64,000 nucleotides of DNA from CAYQSU01 sp964420325. Its GTDB lineage: Bacteria; Pseudomonadota; Alphaproteobacteria; Rhodospirillales; Defluviicoccaceae. Position 1 is the first letter of the stretch. Every line of letters begins with the position of its first letter. Positions 16,573 through 25,896 of the stretch are shown piece after piece. The stretch covers positions 1 through 64,000 of the forward strand of contig CAYQSU010000005.1 of NCBI GenBank assembly GCA_964420325.1. Reading direction: 5' to 3'. The position numbers and the translations under genes were made by a program. The notes beneath the pieces were generated by a model. The model had not been told where the DNA came from. It saw only the letters and a program-made list of their open reading frames with translations, and ran no database searches.

Positions 16573-17796
16573 ATGGGCACCGGGACGGCGAACGCGGTCG
16601 ACGTCCTCGTCGTCGGCGGCGGCCTTGTCGGTGGGACGCTGGCGTGCGCCCTCGGCGCCGCCGGCCTCGCCGTCGCCGTGGTCGACGCCGCAGCGCCGGC
16701 GGCGATGACGAAGACCGGCTTCGACGGCCGGGCATCGGCGATCGCCTTGTCGTCCCGCCGCCTACTCGAGGCCATCGGCGTCTGGCCGCTCGTCGCCGAC
16801 GCCGCCGAGCCGATGCTGGAGATCCGCGTTTCCGACGGCGACTCGCCGCTGTTCCTGCACTACCACCACGAGGACGTCGGCGACGAGCCGTTCGGCCACA
16901 TGGTCGAGAACCGCACCCTGCGGCAGGCCTTGTTCGCGCGCCTCTCGGACCTCGCCGGCGTCGACCACCGGGCGCCCCGGCAGGTACACGGCCTCGAGCG
17001 AACATCCGCGGGCGTCGTCGCCCGGCTCGACGACGGCGGGCGCATCGAGGCCCGCCTCGCGGTCGCCGCCGAGGGCCGCGACTCGCCGACGCGCGAGGCA
17101 GCCGGCATCGGCGTGACGCGCTGGGCCTACGACCAGGCCGGCATCGTCTGTACCGTCGCCCACGAGCGGCCCCACCGCAACGTCGCCCACGAGCATTTCC
17201 TGCCCTCGGGGCCGTTCGCCATCCTGCCGCTCAAGGGCAACCGGTCGTCGATCGTGTGGACCGAGCGGAAGGACCTTGCCGCAGTGATGATGGCGCTCGA
17301 CGAGGCAGGGTTCCGCGACGAGCTCTCCCGTCGCTTCGGCGACTTCCTTGGCGGCCTCGCCGTCGTCGGGCCGCGCTGGTGCTATCCGCTGGCGCTCCAG
17401 TTCGCCCGGCGGGCCACCGCGGTGCGCCTCGCACTGGTCGGCGATGCCTACCATGCCATGCACCCGATCGCCGGCCAGGGGCTCAACATGGGGCTTCGCG
17501 ACGCGGCCGCGCTGGCCGAGACGGTGACCGACGCTCTGCGCCGCGGCCTTGACATCGGTGACAGCGGGGTGCTGGCGCGCTACGAGGGCTGGCGCCGCTT
17601 CGACAACCACCTGATGCTGGCCATGACCGACGCGCTCAACCGGCTCTTCTCGAACGACATCCCGCCGCTGCGCCTGGCCCGCGACGTGGGCCTCGCGGTG
17701 GTCGACCGGCTGCCGCCGGTGAAGCGGCTCTTCATGCGCCATGCCATGGGCGTGGTCGGCGACCTGCCGCGCCTCATGCGCGGCTTGCCCCTCTGA
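16573..17796 (+). CDS. UbiH/UbiF/Coq6-family FAD-dependent monooxygenase
   Basis: 407 residues. The Rossmann FAD motif VLVVGGGLVGGTLA is at the N-terminus, an FDGRASAIALSS segment typical of ubiquinone hydroxylases follows, and the second FAD motif ALVGDAYHAMHPIAGQGLNMGLRDA is complete. The family hydroxylates the ubiquinone ring; which carbon is modified cannot be told. A strong AGGAGGGG site precedes the ATG. It is divergent from the P-II gene; the next gene starts 10 bp downstream. Confidence 0.93.
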   Translation: MGTGTANAVDVLVVGGGLVGGTLACALGAAGLAVAVVDAAAPAAMTKTGFDGRASAIALSSRRLLEAIGVWPLVADAAEPMLEIRVSDGDSPLFLHYHHEDVGDEPFGHMVENRTLRQALFARLSDLAGVDHRAPRQVHGLERTSAGVVARLDDGGRIEARLAVAAEGRDSPTREAAGIGVTRWAYDQAGIVCTVAHERPHRNVAHEHFLPSGPFAILPLKGNRSSIVWTERKDLAAVMMALDEAGFRDELSRRFGDFLGGLAVVGPRWCYPLALQFARRATAVRLALVGDAYHAMHPIAGQGLNMGLRDAAALAETVTDALRRGLDIGDSGVLARYEGWRRFDNHLMLAMTDALNRLFSNDIPPLRLARDVGLAVVDRLPPVKRLFMRHAMGVVGDLPRLMRGLPL

Positions 17797-17806
17797 GCCG
17801 GCCGCG

Positions 17807-18610
17807 ATGATGCCGTCATACCCGGCGGCACCCGCCGACGTCGTTCCGGGCGTCGACGACGCCATCGTCGTCGACGATCTCACCATCGCCTACGGCGACT
17901 TCGTCATCCAGCGCAACCTCACCTTCGCCGTCCGGCGTGCCGAGATCTTCGTCATCATGGGCGGCAGCGGCTGCGGCAAGACCACGGTGATGCGCTGCAT
18001 CACCGGCTTGAAGGAGCCGGCCGCGGGCCGCGTCTTGATCGACGGCGTCAGCCTGTGGGAGGCAGCGGCCGACGAGCGCGCCCGCATCGGCCGCGATCTC
18101 GGCATCGTCTATCAGAGCGGCGCATTGTGGAGCTCGATGACGCTCGCCGAGAACGTCGCGCTCCCCCTCGGCGAATACACCGGCCTCGGCGCGGCCGACA
18201 TCCGGGAGCTCGCCGCCCTCAAGCTCGCCCTGGTCGGGCTCAAGGGCTTCGAGGACTACTATCCGGCAGAGATCTCTGGCGGCATGCGCAAGCGGGCCGG
18301 CGTCGCCCGCGCGCTCGCCCTCGATCCCCGGTTCCTGTTCTTCGACGAGCCGTCGGCCGGACTCGATCCGGTGACGTCGGCCTTGCTAGACGACTTGATC
18401 GTCGAGCTGCGCGACAGCCTCGGGACGACGATGGTGTTGGTCACCCATGAGCTTCCCAGCATCTTCGCCATCGCCGACAACGCGGTCTACCTCGACGCCG
18501 GGACCCGGACGATGATCGCCTCCGGCAACCCGGAGGTTCTGGCCCGGGAGTGCCCGGACCCGCGGGTCCGCGAGTTCCTCACCCGCGGCGGCAAGGCGCC
18601 GGTGGCGTGA
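17807..18610 (+). CDS. ABC transporter ATPase, MlaF-like
   Basis: 267 residues. Walker A is GGSGCGKTT at residues 52-60, the signature is ISGGMRKRAGVARAL and Walker B is LFFDEPSAGLDP. The MRKR variant of the signature region and GLDPVTSALLDDLI are typical of MlaF, the ATPase of the phospholipid-transport Mla complex at the inner membrane. MlaE/MlaD genes are not adjacent, so its partners are elsewhere or it serves another permease. The ATG at 17807 (or 17810) is 10 bp past the monooxygenase stop. Confidence 0.85.
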   Translation: MMPSYPAAPADVVPGVDDAIVVDDLTIAYGDFVIQRNLTFAVRRAEIFVIMGGSGCGKTTVMRCITGLKEPAAGRVLIDGVSLWEAAADERARIGRDLGIVYQSGALWSSMTLAENVALPLGEYTGLGAADIRELAALKLALVGLKGFEDYYPAEISGGMRKRAGVARALALDPRFLFFDEPSAGLDPVTSALLDDLIVELRDSLGTTMVLVTHELPSIFAIADNAVYLDAGTRTMIASGNPEVLARECPDPRVREFLTRGGKAPVA

Positions 18611-18667
18611 GCGCCGACCGCAGCAAACCGCTTGCCCGGGTCGCAGCGCCGTGGCTAGAAGAGCCCG

Positions 18668-19069
18668 ATGACGCGCGATCAGATGCTGATGCCGCTGTGG
18701 GTCGCGGGGGGCTCTGCCCTTGGCGGCGTGCTTCGCTACTGGTGCTCGGGCTGGGTCGCGCGCCTCATCGGCGAGACGTTTCCGTGGGGAACTCTCGCGG
18801 TCAACGTCCTGGGCTCGTTCCTGATCGGCCTCGTCGCCACGCTCACCGCACCCGACGGCCGCATCCTGATGGGCTCGGTGCCGCGGCAGTTCCTGATGTT
18901 CGGCATCCTCGGCGGCTTCACCACCTTCTCATCGTGGAGCCTGCAGACGCTGAACCTCGCCCAGGACGGCCAGTGGTTCCATGCCGGCGCCAACATCGTG
19001 CTGTCGGTGGTGCTGTGCCTCGTCGGCGTCTGGCTCGGCTACGTCAGCGGCGTCGCCCTCAACCGCTGA
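18668..19069 (+). CDS. crcB: fluoride exporter CrcB/Fluc
   Basis: 133 residues with four membrane helices. The Fluc signature is intact: GGxLGGVLRYW near the start, PWGTLAVNVLGSFLIG (the conserved Asn) and GGFTTFSSWSLQ (the TTFST-like motif). It forms dual-topology dimers that let fluoride leave the cell. No fluoride riboswitch could be recognised in the 57 bp before the gene. The DUF190 gene follows 19 bp downstream. Confidence 0.95.
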   Translation: MTRDQMLMPLWVAGGSALGGVLRYWCSGWVARLIGETFPWGTLAVNVLGSFLIGLVATLTAPDGRILMGSVPRQFLMFGILGGFTTFSSWSLQTLNLAQDGQWFHAGANIVLSVVLCLVGVWLGYVSGVALNR

Positions 19070-19088
19070 GGACGGAACGGCGGCGGCA

Positions 19089-19433
19089 ATGAGGATCCCC
19101 GAGGAGGCGGCGCTGCTGCGCATCTTCGTCGGCGAGGACGACAAGGCCGACGGCAGGCCGCTCTACGAGGCCCTGGTCGCCAGGGCCCGCGACCTGCATC
19201 TCGCCGGAGCGACGGTGCTGCGCGGCCCCATGGGCTTCGGCCACGCCAGCCGCCTGCACACCGCCAAGATCCTGAGGCTCTCCCAGGATCTCCCCGTGGT
19301 CGTCGAGATCGTCGACAGCGAGGACAAGATCATGGCCTTCCTCGAGGCTGTCGAGCCGATGATGCCGGCGGGTCTGGTGACCCTCGAGAAAGTCAAGGTC
19401 CTCACCTACGGCCGGCGGCGGAAAGACGACTGA
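19089..19433 (+). CDS. DUF190 family protein
   Basis: 114 residues with the DUF190 pattern LRIFVGEDDKxxGRPLYEALV, GATVLRGPMGFG and LPVVVEIVDSEDKI, a small fold related to P-II proteins. Members are very often encoded beside crcB, as here, and probably modulate the fluoride channel or sense an anion, although the function is not established. The ATG at 19089 begins exactly at the domain. Confidence 0.9.
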   Translation: MRIPEEAALLRIFVGEDDKADGRPLYEALVARARDLHLAGATVLRGPMGFGHASRLHTAKILRLSQDLPVVVEIVDSEDKIMAFLEAVEPMMPAGLVTLEKVKVLTYGRRRKDD

Positions 19434-19457
19434 AGGAGGCCGGCGCCGGCTGCACGT

Positions 19458-20195
19458 TCACCGGGCGACCGTCCTGGCCAGGCTCCGTTCGAGCGCCTTG
19501 GGATCGCGGGCCAGACGCAGGGCGAGTTCGCGGGAATGCGGGTCGGGATAGACATCCTCGACGCCGGCCTCGACGGCGTCGAGCGCGGCCTCGGCGATCA
19601 TCCGCGGGGGCACCTTCTCCGTCTCCCAGCCGGCGATCATGTCGGTGTTCACGGGCCCCGGAAAGACGCCGACGACGAGCGTTCCCTGTTTCGCCAGCTC
19701 GGCGCGCACGCCCTGCGTCAGCGACGCCGCCGCCGCCTTCGAGGCGCTGTAGGAGGCGATGAACGGCGCGTTGATGCGGGCGGCGATCGACAGCATGTTG
19801 ACGATGGCGCCGCCGCCGTTGGCGGCCAGGATCGGAGCAAAGGCGCGGATCATGGCGAGGGGACCGAAGTAGTTGACGTCCAACTCGTGGCGGGCGGCCG
19901 CCATCGAGGGCTGGGAGAGGAAGCCGCCGAACGCCAGCACGCCGGCGTTGTTGATCAGGAGCGTGACGTCAGGCGCTCCCTCGGCGACGCGGGCGACGGC
20001 CGAGAGGTCGGTCACGTCGAGCCGCACCGGCACCAGCCGGTCGCCGCCAAGCGACTGGAGAGTGCGAAACGCCGCGTCGTCGATCGCGCCGGCGTAGATC
20101 CGGGCAGCCCGGCGGCGCTCGAGCGCGTCCACGAAGGCCCGGCCGATTCCCCGGTCGGCGCCGGTGATCAGCGCCACCGATCCTGCGATGTCCAT
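19458..20195 (-). CDS. short-chain dehydrogenase/reductase
   Basis: 245 residues, classical SDR size. The NAD(P) site TGADRGIGRA, the NNAG motif (LLINNAGVL), catalytic Ser (NMLSIAAR region) and YSASKAA (Tyr/Lys) are all present, as is PGPVNTDM. It would oxidise or reduce an unidentified alcohol or ketone in the cytoplasm. It is convergent with the DUF190 gene and divergent from the EAL gene. Confidence 0.9.
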   Translation of the reverse strand: MDIAGSVALITGADRGIGRAFVDALERRRAARIYAGAIDDAAFRTLQSLGGDRLVPVRLDVTDLSAVARVAEGAPDVTLLINNAGVLAFGGFLSQPSMAAARHELDVNYFGPLAMIRAFAPILAANGGGAIVNMLSIAARINAPFIASYSASKAAAASLTQGVRAELAKQGTLVVGVFPGPVNTDMIAGWETEKVPPRMIAEAALDAVEAGVEDVYPDPHSRELALRLARDPKALERSLARTVAR

Positions 20196-20281
20196 GACCT
20201 CGAGCCTCCCTAAACGGTTGTTCCGAGCCCTGGCGACCGAGATCCGTCAGGCGGCCGACGCTGGCTGCAATCCACGGCCGA

Positions 20282-21919
20282 ATGGCCGTGGCCCGCGCCC
20301 CGATTTCGTGCCATAACGGGGCGCACGCATCGGATCGGTGGCCCTTGCAACGTCGGACGCGCAGAGCCCTGTTGCTGATGGCGACGGTAGCGATCCTGGT
20401 CGCGCTGCCGGTCGTCGGCACACTCGTTTACACCTACCACGACACGCTGCAACGGTCGAGGGAACGAGTCGATGAGGTGGCCGGGGCCATCGCCCGCCAG
20501 GTGGAGGACGTGCTGGTGGTCGTCGAGGCCGCTCTCGCCGACGTCGCCTTCGATGCACGGCTGGGATGCGGGCCGGAGCTGATCCGCGAGTTCCGCAACA
20601 AGACGATCACCGCGCCGGCCATTCAGGGCATGGGCCTCGTCATCGAAGGCTCGACCCTCGCCTGCACCTCCTACGGCATGGTCGAGCCTGCGATCGCGGT
20701 CGCGCGGACGGAGCCGATCCGGCCCGAAGGCGCGATCATCTGGTTCGCGCCGCCGGCGACCGGAGAGTATGCGCCAAGCGTGCTGGTGACGGCCATCCTG
20801 CCGCTCAGGGATGGCAACTGGCTGGTCGCCGCATTCACCCCAGAGTTGCTGTTCGGCTTTGTTGCGCCGGACGTCATCGGCGGCGACGGACGCATCGCCG
20901 TGACCATGAAAGGGGTCGAGCTGGCGTCGCTGGGCGTCGGCCAGACGCGGGCGTCCGACTTCCTGACGGTGGTTCGGCCGGCCGGCCTCTACGACGCCCG
21001 GATCCACGCCTACGCCACCAGGGCCTGGGCCCTGGCGCCGTGGCGAGAGAGCGCCATCCTCACCGCCACCCTCGGCGCACTTGCCGGTGGCGCCCTCGCC
21101 TTCGGCGCGGCTCGCATCGCGCGCAAGCACTTCTCTCTCGCCGGCGAGCTCAAGGACGGTCTCGCCAACGGCGAGTTCGAGATCCGCTACCAGCCGACCA
21201 TCGATCTGCGGAGCGGCCGCTGCGCGGGCGCCGAAGCATTGATCCGGTGGCGCCATCCGGAGCGGGACATGATCCCGCCCGACCTGTTCATCGCGCTTGC
21301 CGAGGAGACCGGCATCATCATCCCGATGACCCGCTGGCTGATGCGCCAGGTGGGCGAGGACCTCGGGGAGCTCCTGCGCTCGTCGCCGGATCTGCACGTC
21401 GGCATCAACCTCGCGCCCGCGCACACGAGCAACCACGGCATCGTCGAGGATGCCCGCCGCATCGTCGAGGCCTACGGCATCCAACCCCGCCAGATCCTGT
21501 TCGAGCTGACCGAGCGCGGCCTGATGGACGATCCCGCCTGTCGCGAGGTGGTGGCCGCGCTCGGCAGGCTGGGCTCGGAGGTCGCCGTCGACGACTTCGG
21601 CACCGGCTATTCGAGCCTCGCCTACATCGACAAGTTCAAGCTCGATTACCTCAAGATCGACAAGGCGTTCGTCTCGGCCATCGGCACCCGTTCGCCGTCG
21701 GTGCGGCTGACCAACATCATCATCGAGATGGCGACGTCGCTCGGGCTCAAGACCATTGCCGAGGGCGTCGAGACGGCGGAACAGGCCCGATACCTGCGTG
21801 ACCATGGCGTCGTCTACGCGCAGGGCTGGTACTTCTCCAAGGCCCTGACCAAGGACGGCTTTCTCGCGTTCGTCGCGGGCTGGGCGCCGGTGACGGCACC
21901 GGCCGCGCGCGAAGCCTGA
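20282..21919 (+). CDS. CSS-motif cyclic-di-GMP phosphodiesterase (EAL)
   Basis: 545 residues. Helix 1 spans about residues 29-49 and helix 2 about 257-280; between them is a periplasmic CSS-type domain with Cys96 and the Cys128-Thr-Ser130 motif, a disulfide-controlled redox sensor in this family. The EAL domain is complete (Glu318-Ala-Leu320, NLAP, ELTE, DDFGTGYSS at 437-445, KIDKAFV, EGVET), so it should hydrolyse c-di-GMP. It may lower c-di-GMP and affect pilus or adhesin production; that link is an inference. Confidence 0.93.
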   Translation: MAVARAPISCHNGAHASDRWPLQRRTRRALLLMATVAILVALPVVGTLVYTYHDTLQRSRERVDEVAGAIARQVEDVLVVVEAALADVAFDARLGCGPELIREFRNKTITAPAIQGMGLVIEGSTLACTSYGMVEPAIAVARTEPIRPEGAIIWFAPPATGEYAPSVLVTAILPLRDGNWLVAAFTPELLFGFVAPDVIGGDGRIAVTMKGVELASLGVGQTRASDFLTVVRPAGLYDARIHAYATRAWALAPWRESAILTATLGALAGGALAFGAARIARKHFSLAGELKDGLANGEFEIRYQPTIDLRSGRCAGAEALIRWRHPERDMIPPDLFIALAEETGIIIPMTRWLMRQVGEDLGELLRSSPDLHVGINLAPAHTSNHGIVEDARRIVEAYGIQPRQILFELTERGLMDDPACREVVAALGRLGSEVAVDDFGTGYSSLAYIDKFKLDYLKIDKAFVSAIGTRSPSVRLTNIIIEMATSLGLKTIAEGVETAEQARYLRDHGVVYAQGWYFSKALTKDGFLAFVAGWAPVTAPAAREA

Positions 21920-21925
21920 CCGCCC

Positions 21926-24016
21926 CTACTCCGCGGCGTCCCCGGCGGCGAATCGAAAAACCGGCTCGACCTGGCGAAGCTCATCGAGCGGAATGTGGCA
22001 GGCGATGGAGTGGCGCGGGGCGGCGTGCCTGAACGGCGGCGGCTCTTCGTCGCAGATCGGCCCGACCTTGCGCTGACAGCGCGTGGCGAACGGGCACCCC
22101 TTCGGCGGGCTGAGGGCGCTCGGGAGGCTGCCCTCGAGGACGATCTCCCGCTGCAGGACACGCGGGTCGGCGACGGGAGTCGCGGCGAGCAGCGCTTCGG
22201 TATAGGGATGATAAGGCGGGCTGAAGACCTCCTCGGTCGTCCCTTTTTCCATGATCCGTCCGAGGTACATCACCACGACGCGATCGGCGAGGTAGCGGAC
22301 GACGCCGAGATCGTGGCTGATGAAGATGAGCGTGGTTCCGTGCCGGCGCTGGATGTCCAGGAGCAGCTCGGTCACCGCCGCCGCCACCGAAACGTCGAGG
22401 GCCGAGATCGGCTCGTCCGCCACCACCATCGCCGGGTTGCCGGCGAAGGCGCGGGCGATGCCGACCCGCTGCTTCTGGCCGCCGGAAAGCTGTCGCGGCC
22501 GGCGCCGAAAGAACTCCCGCGGCAGCTTGACGGTGTCCAGCAGCTCCAGCACGCGCTCGTGGATGCGGCCTGGGTCCCTCTCGATGCCGAGCTTTCTCAC
22601 CACCCGCGCGATCTGCGCGCCGATGGTGTGCGATGGGTTCAGGGTGTCATCGGGGTTCTGGAACACCATCTGCAGCGAGCCCAGCAGATCGGGGCGACGC
22701 TGGCGGACCGGGCTCTGGCTGATGTCCTCGCCGGCGAAGACGAGCTCTCCCCCGGTCGCCGTCTCCAGACCCATCAGCACCTTGGCGAAGGTCGATTTGC
22801 CGCACCCGGACTCGCCGACGATGGCAACGGTCTCCCGCACCCGGGCGCTGAAGCTCACCGCCTCGTTCGCTTTCACATGGCGGACCGCGCGCCCGGCAAT
22901 CAGCGCGGCGAACGACCGATCTCGGACCGGATAGTGCTTCTGGAGCCCGTTTACCCTCAGCACCTCGTCGCCGATCTCGGTGCGCGGTCGTAGCCTCTCC
23001 TTCGGCGCCTCGCTCGGCTCGGTGATCTCTCGCCAACGCAGGCAGCGGACCTGACGGACGGCCGCGCCCGCGGTCTCGATCGCGATCGGGGCGCGATCGC
23101 ATCGTCCGGCCTCGGCGTGCGGGCATCGAGGGAAGAACAAGCACCCCCCGGCCCGTTCGTGGGGCAAGGGCAGCCGACCGGGAATGGGCATCAGCGGGCG
23201 CTGGTTCTTGTCGCATCCCGGCAACGGGATGCAGCCGAGGAGCCCGCGTGCATACGGGTGCAGAGGCCGGCCGAACACGTCGCTTACTCGTCCGGTTTCG
23301 ATGGCCTGGCCCGCATACATCACGCACACACGGCCGCAGGTCTTGCGTATGAGCCCCATGTTGTGGGAGATGTAGAGCAGTGCCGTCCCGAACCTCGCGC
23401 TGAGACCCGCAATCAGATCGACGATGCCGGCCTCGACGGTGACGTCGAGCGCCGTCGTCGGCTCGTCGAGCAGCAGCAAGGAAGGCTTGCCGAGCAGCGC
23501 CATGGCGATGACGACGCGCTGCTGCTGGCCGCCCGAGAGCTGATGCGGATAGGCGGAGAGGAGCCGCTCCGGATCGGCCAGTCGGACGTCGGCGAGCATT
23601 CGGATGGCGCGCGCGCGGGCCTCCGATGCGCTCGCGCCTTCATGCACAACGGGAACCTCGGTCAACTGGCTGCCGATGGTCAGGCTCGGATTGAGCGCCG
23701 CGATCGGCTCCTGATAGATCATGGCGATCTCCGCACCGCGCAGCCTCCTGAGCTCTCTTGGGCCGAGGATCGCCAGATCGCGTCCCTTGAACCGGACCGA
23801 TCCGCCGATGATGCGGCCGTTGCGGCCGACGCACCGCATGATCGCCATCGCCACCGTCGACTTTCCGCAACCGGACTCGCCGACCAGCCCAACGCTCTCG
23901 CCGGCGTGCAAGGTCAGCGAGAAGTCGACGACCGCGGGGATCTCGCCCGCCCGCGTGAAGTAGGAGATGCACAGGTTCTCGATCTCGAGCAGCGGCGGCT
24001 CGTTGCGTGCGTCCAT
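21926..24016 (-). CDS. dipeptide/oligopeptide ABC transporter, fused double ATPase
   Basis: 696 residues holding two complete nucleotide-binding domains (DppD-like, then DppF-like). Walker A motifs GESGCGKST are at residues 46-54 and 401-409, with signatures LSGGQQQRV and LSGGQKQRVGIARA. Each half ends in the Cys-containing C-terminal extension of oligopeptide ATPases (GCLFFPRCPHA; GCPFATRCQRK). The fusion replaces two separate genes. The permease gene ends one base upstream, so the four transporter genes form one operon. Confidence 0.95.
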   Translation of the reverse strand: MDARNEPPLLEIENLCISYFTRAGEIPAVVDFSLTLHAGESVGLVGESGCGKSTVAMAIMRCVGRNGRIIGGSVRFKGRDLAILGPRELRRLRGAEIAMIYQEPIAALNPSLTIGSQLTEVPVVHEGASASEARARAIRMLADVRLADPERLLSAYPHQLSGGQQQRVVIAMALLGKPSLLLLDEPTTALDVTVEAGIVDLIAGLSARFGTALLYISHNMGLIRKTCGRVCVMYAGQAIETGRVSDVFGRPLHPYARGLLGCIPLPGCDKNQRPLMPIPGRLPLPHERAGGCLFFPRCPHAEAGRCDRAPIAIETAGAAVRQVRCLRWREITEPSEAPKERLRPRTEIGDEVLRVNGLQKHYPVRDRSFAALIAGRAVRHVKANEAVSFSARVRETVAIVGESGCGKSTFAKVLMGLETATGGELVFAGEDISQSPVRQRRPDLLGSLQMVFQNPDDTLNPSHTIGAQIARVVRKLGIERDPGRIHERVLELLDTVKLPREFFRRRPRQLSGGQKQRVGIARAFAGNPAMVVADEPISALDVSVAAAVTELLLDIQRRHGTTLIFISHDLGVVRYLADRVVVMYLGRIMEKGTTEEVFSPPYHPYTEALLAATPVADPRVLQREIVLEGSLPSALSPPKGCPFATRCQRKVGPICDEEPPPFRHAAPRHSIACHIPLDELRQVEPVFRFAAGDAAE

Positions 24017-24017
24017 C

Positions 24018-24914
24018 TCAGTCCCTCAGGGCGATCTCGCGCAGACCGTCGGCGAGCAGGTTGAAGCCGAGGATCAGCGACGAGATAGCGATGCACGGGA
24101 ACACCGTCATGTGCGGAAAGGCGAGGGCCATGGACCGCGCCTCGTTGATCATGCCGCCCCAGTCCGGGTCCGGCGGCGGCAGGCCGAGGCCGAGGAAGCC
24201 GAGGACGCCGATCGTGATGATCACGTAGCCGAGCCGCAGGCAGGCGTCGACGATCAGCGGTCCGCGCGCGTTCGGCAGGATCTCGACCAGCATGATGAAG
24301 CGCGCGGACTCGCCCCGCGTCTGCGCCGCCGCCACGTAGTCGCGGTTGCGCAGGTCGAGGACGAGGCCGCGGACGATCCGCATGATCCCCGGCGCGCTCG
24401 CGAAGGTAATCGCGATCACGATGTTGATGCCCGAGGCGCCGATGGTGGCGATCACCAGGACGTAGAGCACGAGGACCGGGAACGACAGGATGATGTTGGC
24501 GATAAACGACAGGATCTCGTCGACCGTGCCGCGGTGGTAGCCGGCGGCGAGCCCCATCATGATCCCGACGAGGTAGGCCGAGCCGGTCGCCAGCGGCGCG
24601 TAGAACAGCACCGTTCGCGATCCCCAGATGATGCGGGACAGGATGTCGCGGCCGATATGGTCGGTGCCGAGCCAGAAGACGCCCTCTCCGGCCGCGTAGG
24701 CGGCGCCCGGTTCGGCGAACGGCTGCAGCGTCGCGTTCGGATCGAACGGCGCGATCAGGGGGGCGAGGAGGGCGATCACCAGCCAGAAGAGGATCAGCCC
24801 GGCGCCGACGAGCGCGGTCTTGCTCTCGCGCAGGAGGCCGAACGACCTGAAAGCGCGCCCGAGGGCACTGCCGGCCGACGCCGCGGGCGAGATCGTCTTG
24901 GCGAACTCGGTCAT
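24018..24914 (-). CDS. dipeptide-type ABC transporter permease (DppC-like)
   Basis: 298 residues, five to six membrane helices, with the EAA loop around AAAQTRGESARFIMLVEILPN and the N-terminal segment LAPLIAPFDPN typical of DppC/OppC. It pairs with the next permease to form the inner-membrane channel of the importer. It is packed tightly between the ATPase and the other permease (1 and 12 bp gaps). Confidence 0.93.
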   Translation of the reverse strand: MTEFAKTISPAASAGSALGRAFRSFGLLRESKTALVGAGLILFWLVIALLAPLIAPFDPNATLQPFAEPGAAYAAGEGVFWLGTDHIGRDILSRIIWGSRTVLFYAPLATGSAYLVGIMMGLAAGYHRGTVDEILSFIANIILSFPVLVLYVLVIATIGASGINIVIAITFASAPGIMRIVRGLVLDLRNRDYVAAAQTRGESARFIMLVEILPNARGPLIVDACLRLGYVIITIGVLGFLGLGLPPPDPDWGGMINEARSMALAFPHMTVFPCIAISSLILGFNLLADGLREIALRD

Positions 24915-24926
24915 CCGCGGCCGGCC

Positions 24927-25859
24927 TCAGCTGAACCGGATCCGCGGGTTGAGATAGGTGTAGCCGACGTCGGCGATGGTCTGCGTCGCCGCCGCGACGA
25001 ACACCGCAACCATCGCGCACGCCTCGATCAAGAAGATGTCCTGATTGAGCGACGCCTCCAGCAACAGCGCCCCGAACCCCTTGTAGGCGAAGAAGAACTC
25101 GACCACGATGACGCCCGACAGCAGCCAGTTGATCTGCAGCGTGATGACCGTGAACGGCGTGATCAGTGCGTTGCGACGGGCGTGCCGGAGGACGACGCGC
25201 CGGTACGGCAGGCCCTTGAGGATGGCGGTGCGGATGTAGGGGGCGGTCATGACCTCGGCCAGCGACGCCCGGGTCATGCGAACCACGTAGCCGGAATCGT
25301 AGATGACGAGGACCATCACCGGCAGGACCAGCTCTGTCCAGTCGAAGCCGCCGGTCATCGTGCTCGTTCCCGGCAGGATGCCGAGCCAGAAGACGAAGAT
25401 CGCGGCGAGGAACACGGCGCTGGCGAACTCGGGGATCGAGGTGGTGACGATGCTGCCGACCGAGATCGTGCGGTCGAGTAGCGAGCCCTCGCGCATGCCG
25501 GCGAGCACGCCCAGCACCAGGGACAGGGGCACCATGACCACGAGCACCCAGAAGCCGAGGACGGCCGTGTTCCACAGCCGCGGCCACAGGACGTCGGCCA
25601 CCGGAACCTTGAAGCGGATCGACTCGCCGAACTCGCCGGTGACAAACCGGGCGAGCCAGCTCAGGTAGCGAACGTGCAGCGGCTCGAAGTAGCCGTGCGA
25701 CTCCAGCCACAGGGTGCGCTGCTCTTCGGACGAGTAGGGTCCGAGAACCTTGGTCGCGACGCTGCCGGGCGTCAGTTCCAGCAGCAGAAAGAGGAGGACG
25801 GACACGACCAGCATGGTGAGCACCATGGTCGCCAGCCGCCTTGCCATGAAGAGAACCAT
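24927..25859 (-). CDS. dipeptide-type ABC transporter permease (DppB-like)
   Basis: 310 residues with six predicted helices, an N-terminal MARRLATMVLTMLVVSVLLF helix typical of DppB, and the EAA-like loop AILKGLPYRRVVLRHARRNAL. It is the second channel subunit of the peptide-type importer. It is 37 bp downstream of the binding-protein gene. Confidence 0.93.
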   Translation of the reverse strand: MVLFMARRLATMVLTMLVVSVLLFLLLELTPGSVATKVLGPYSSEEQRTLWLESHGYFEPLHVRYLSWLARFVTGEFGESIRFKVPVADVLWPRLWNTAVLGFWVLVVMVPLSLVLGVLAGMREGSLLDRTISVGSIVTTSIPEFASAVFLAAIFVFWLGILPGTSTMTGGFDWTELVLPVMVLVIYDSGYVVRMTRASLAEVMTAPYIRTAILKGLPYRRVVLRHARRNALITPFTVITLQINWLLSGVIVVEFFFAYKGFGALLLEASLNQDIFLIEACAMVAVFVAAATQTIADVGYTYLNPRIRFS

Positions 25860-25896
25860 GCTGCCGGCCGCCCCCGGACCAAGCGCTCGCGCCCGC

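Noticed and set aside
18611..18667. Fluoride riboswitch before crcB
   Set aside because: The 57-bp gap lacks the conserved pseudoknot and loop sequences I would expect of the crcB motif.
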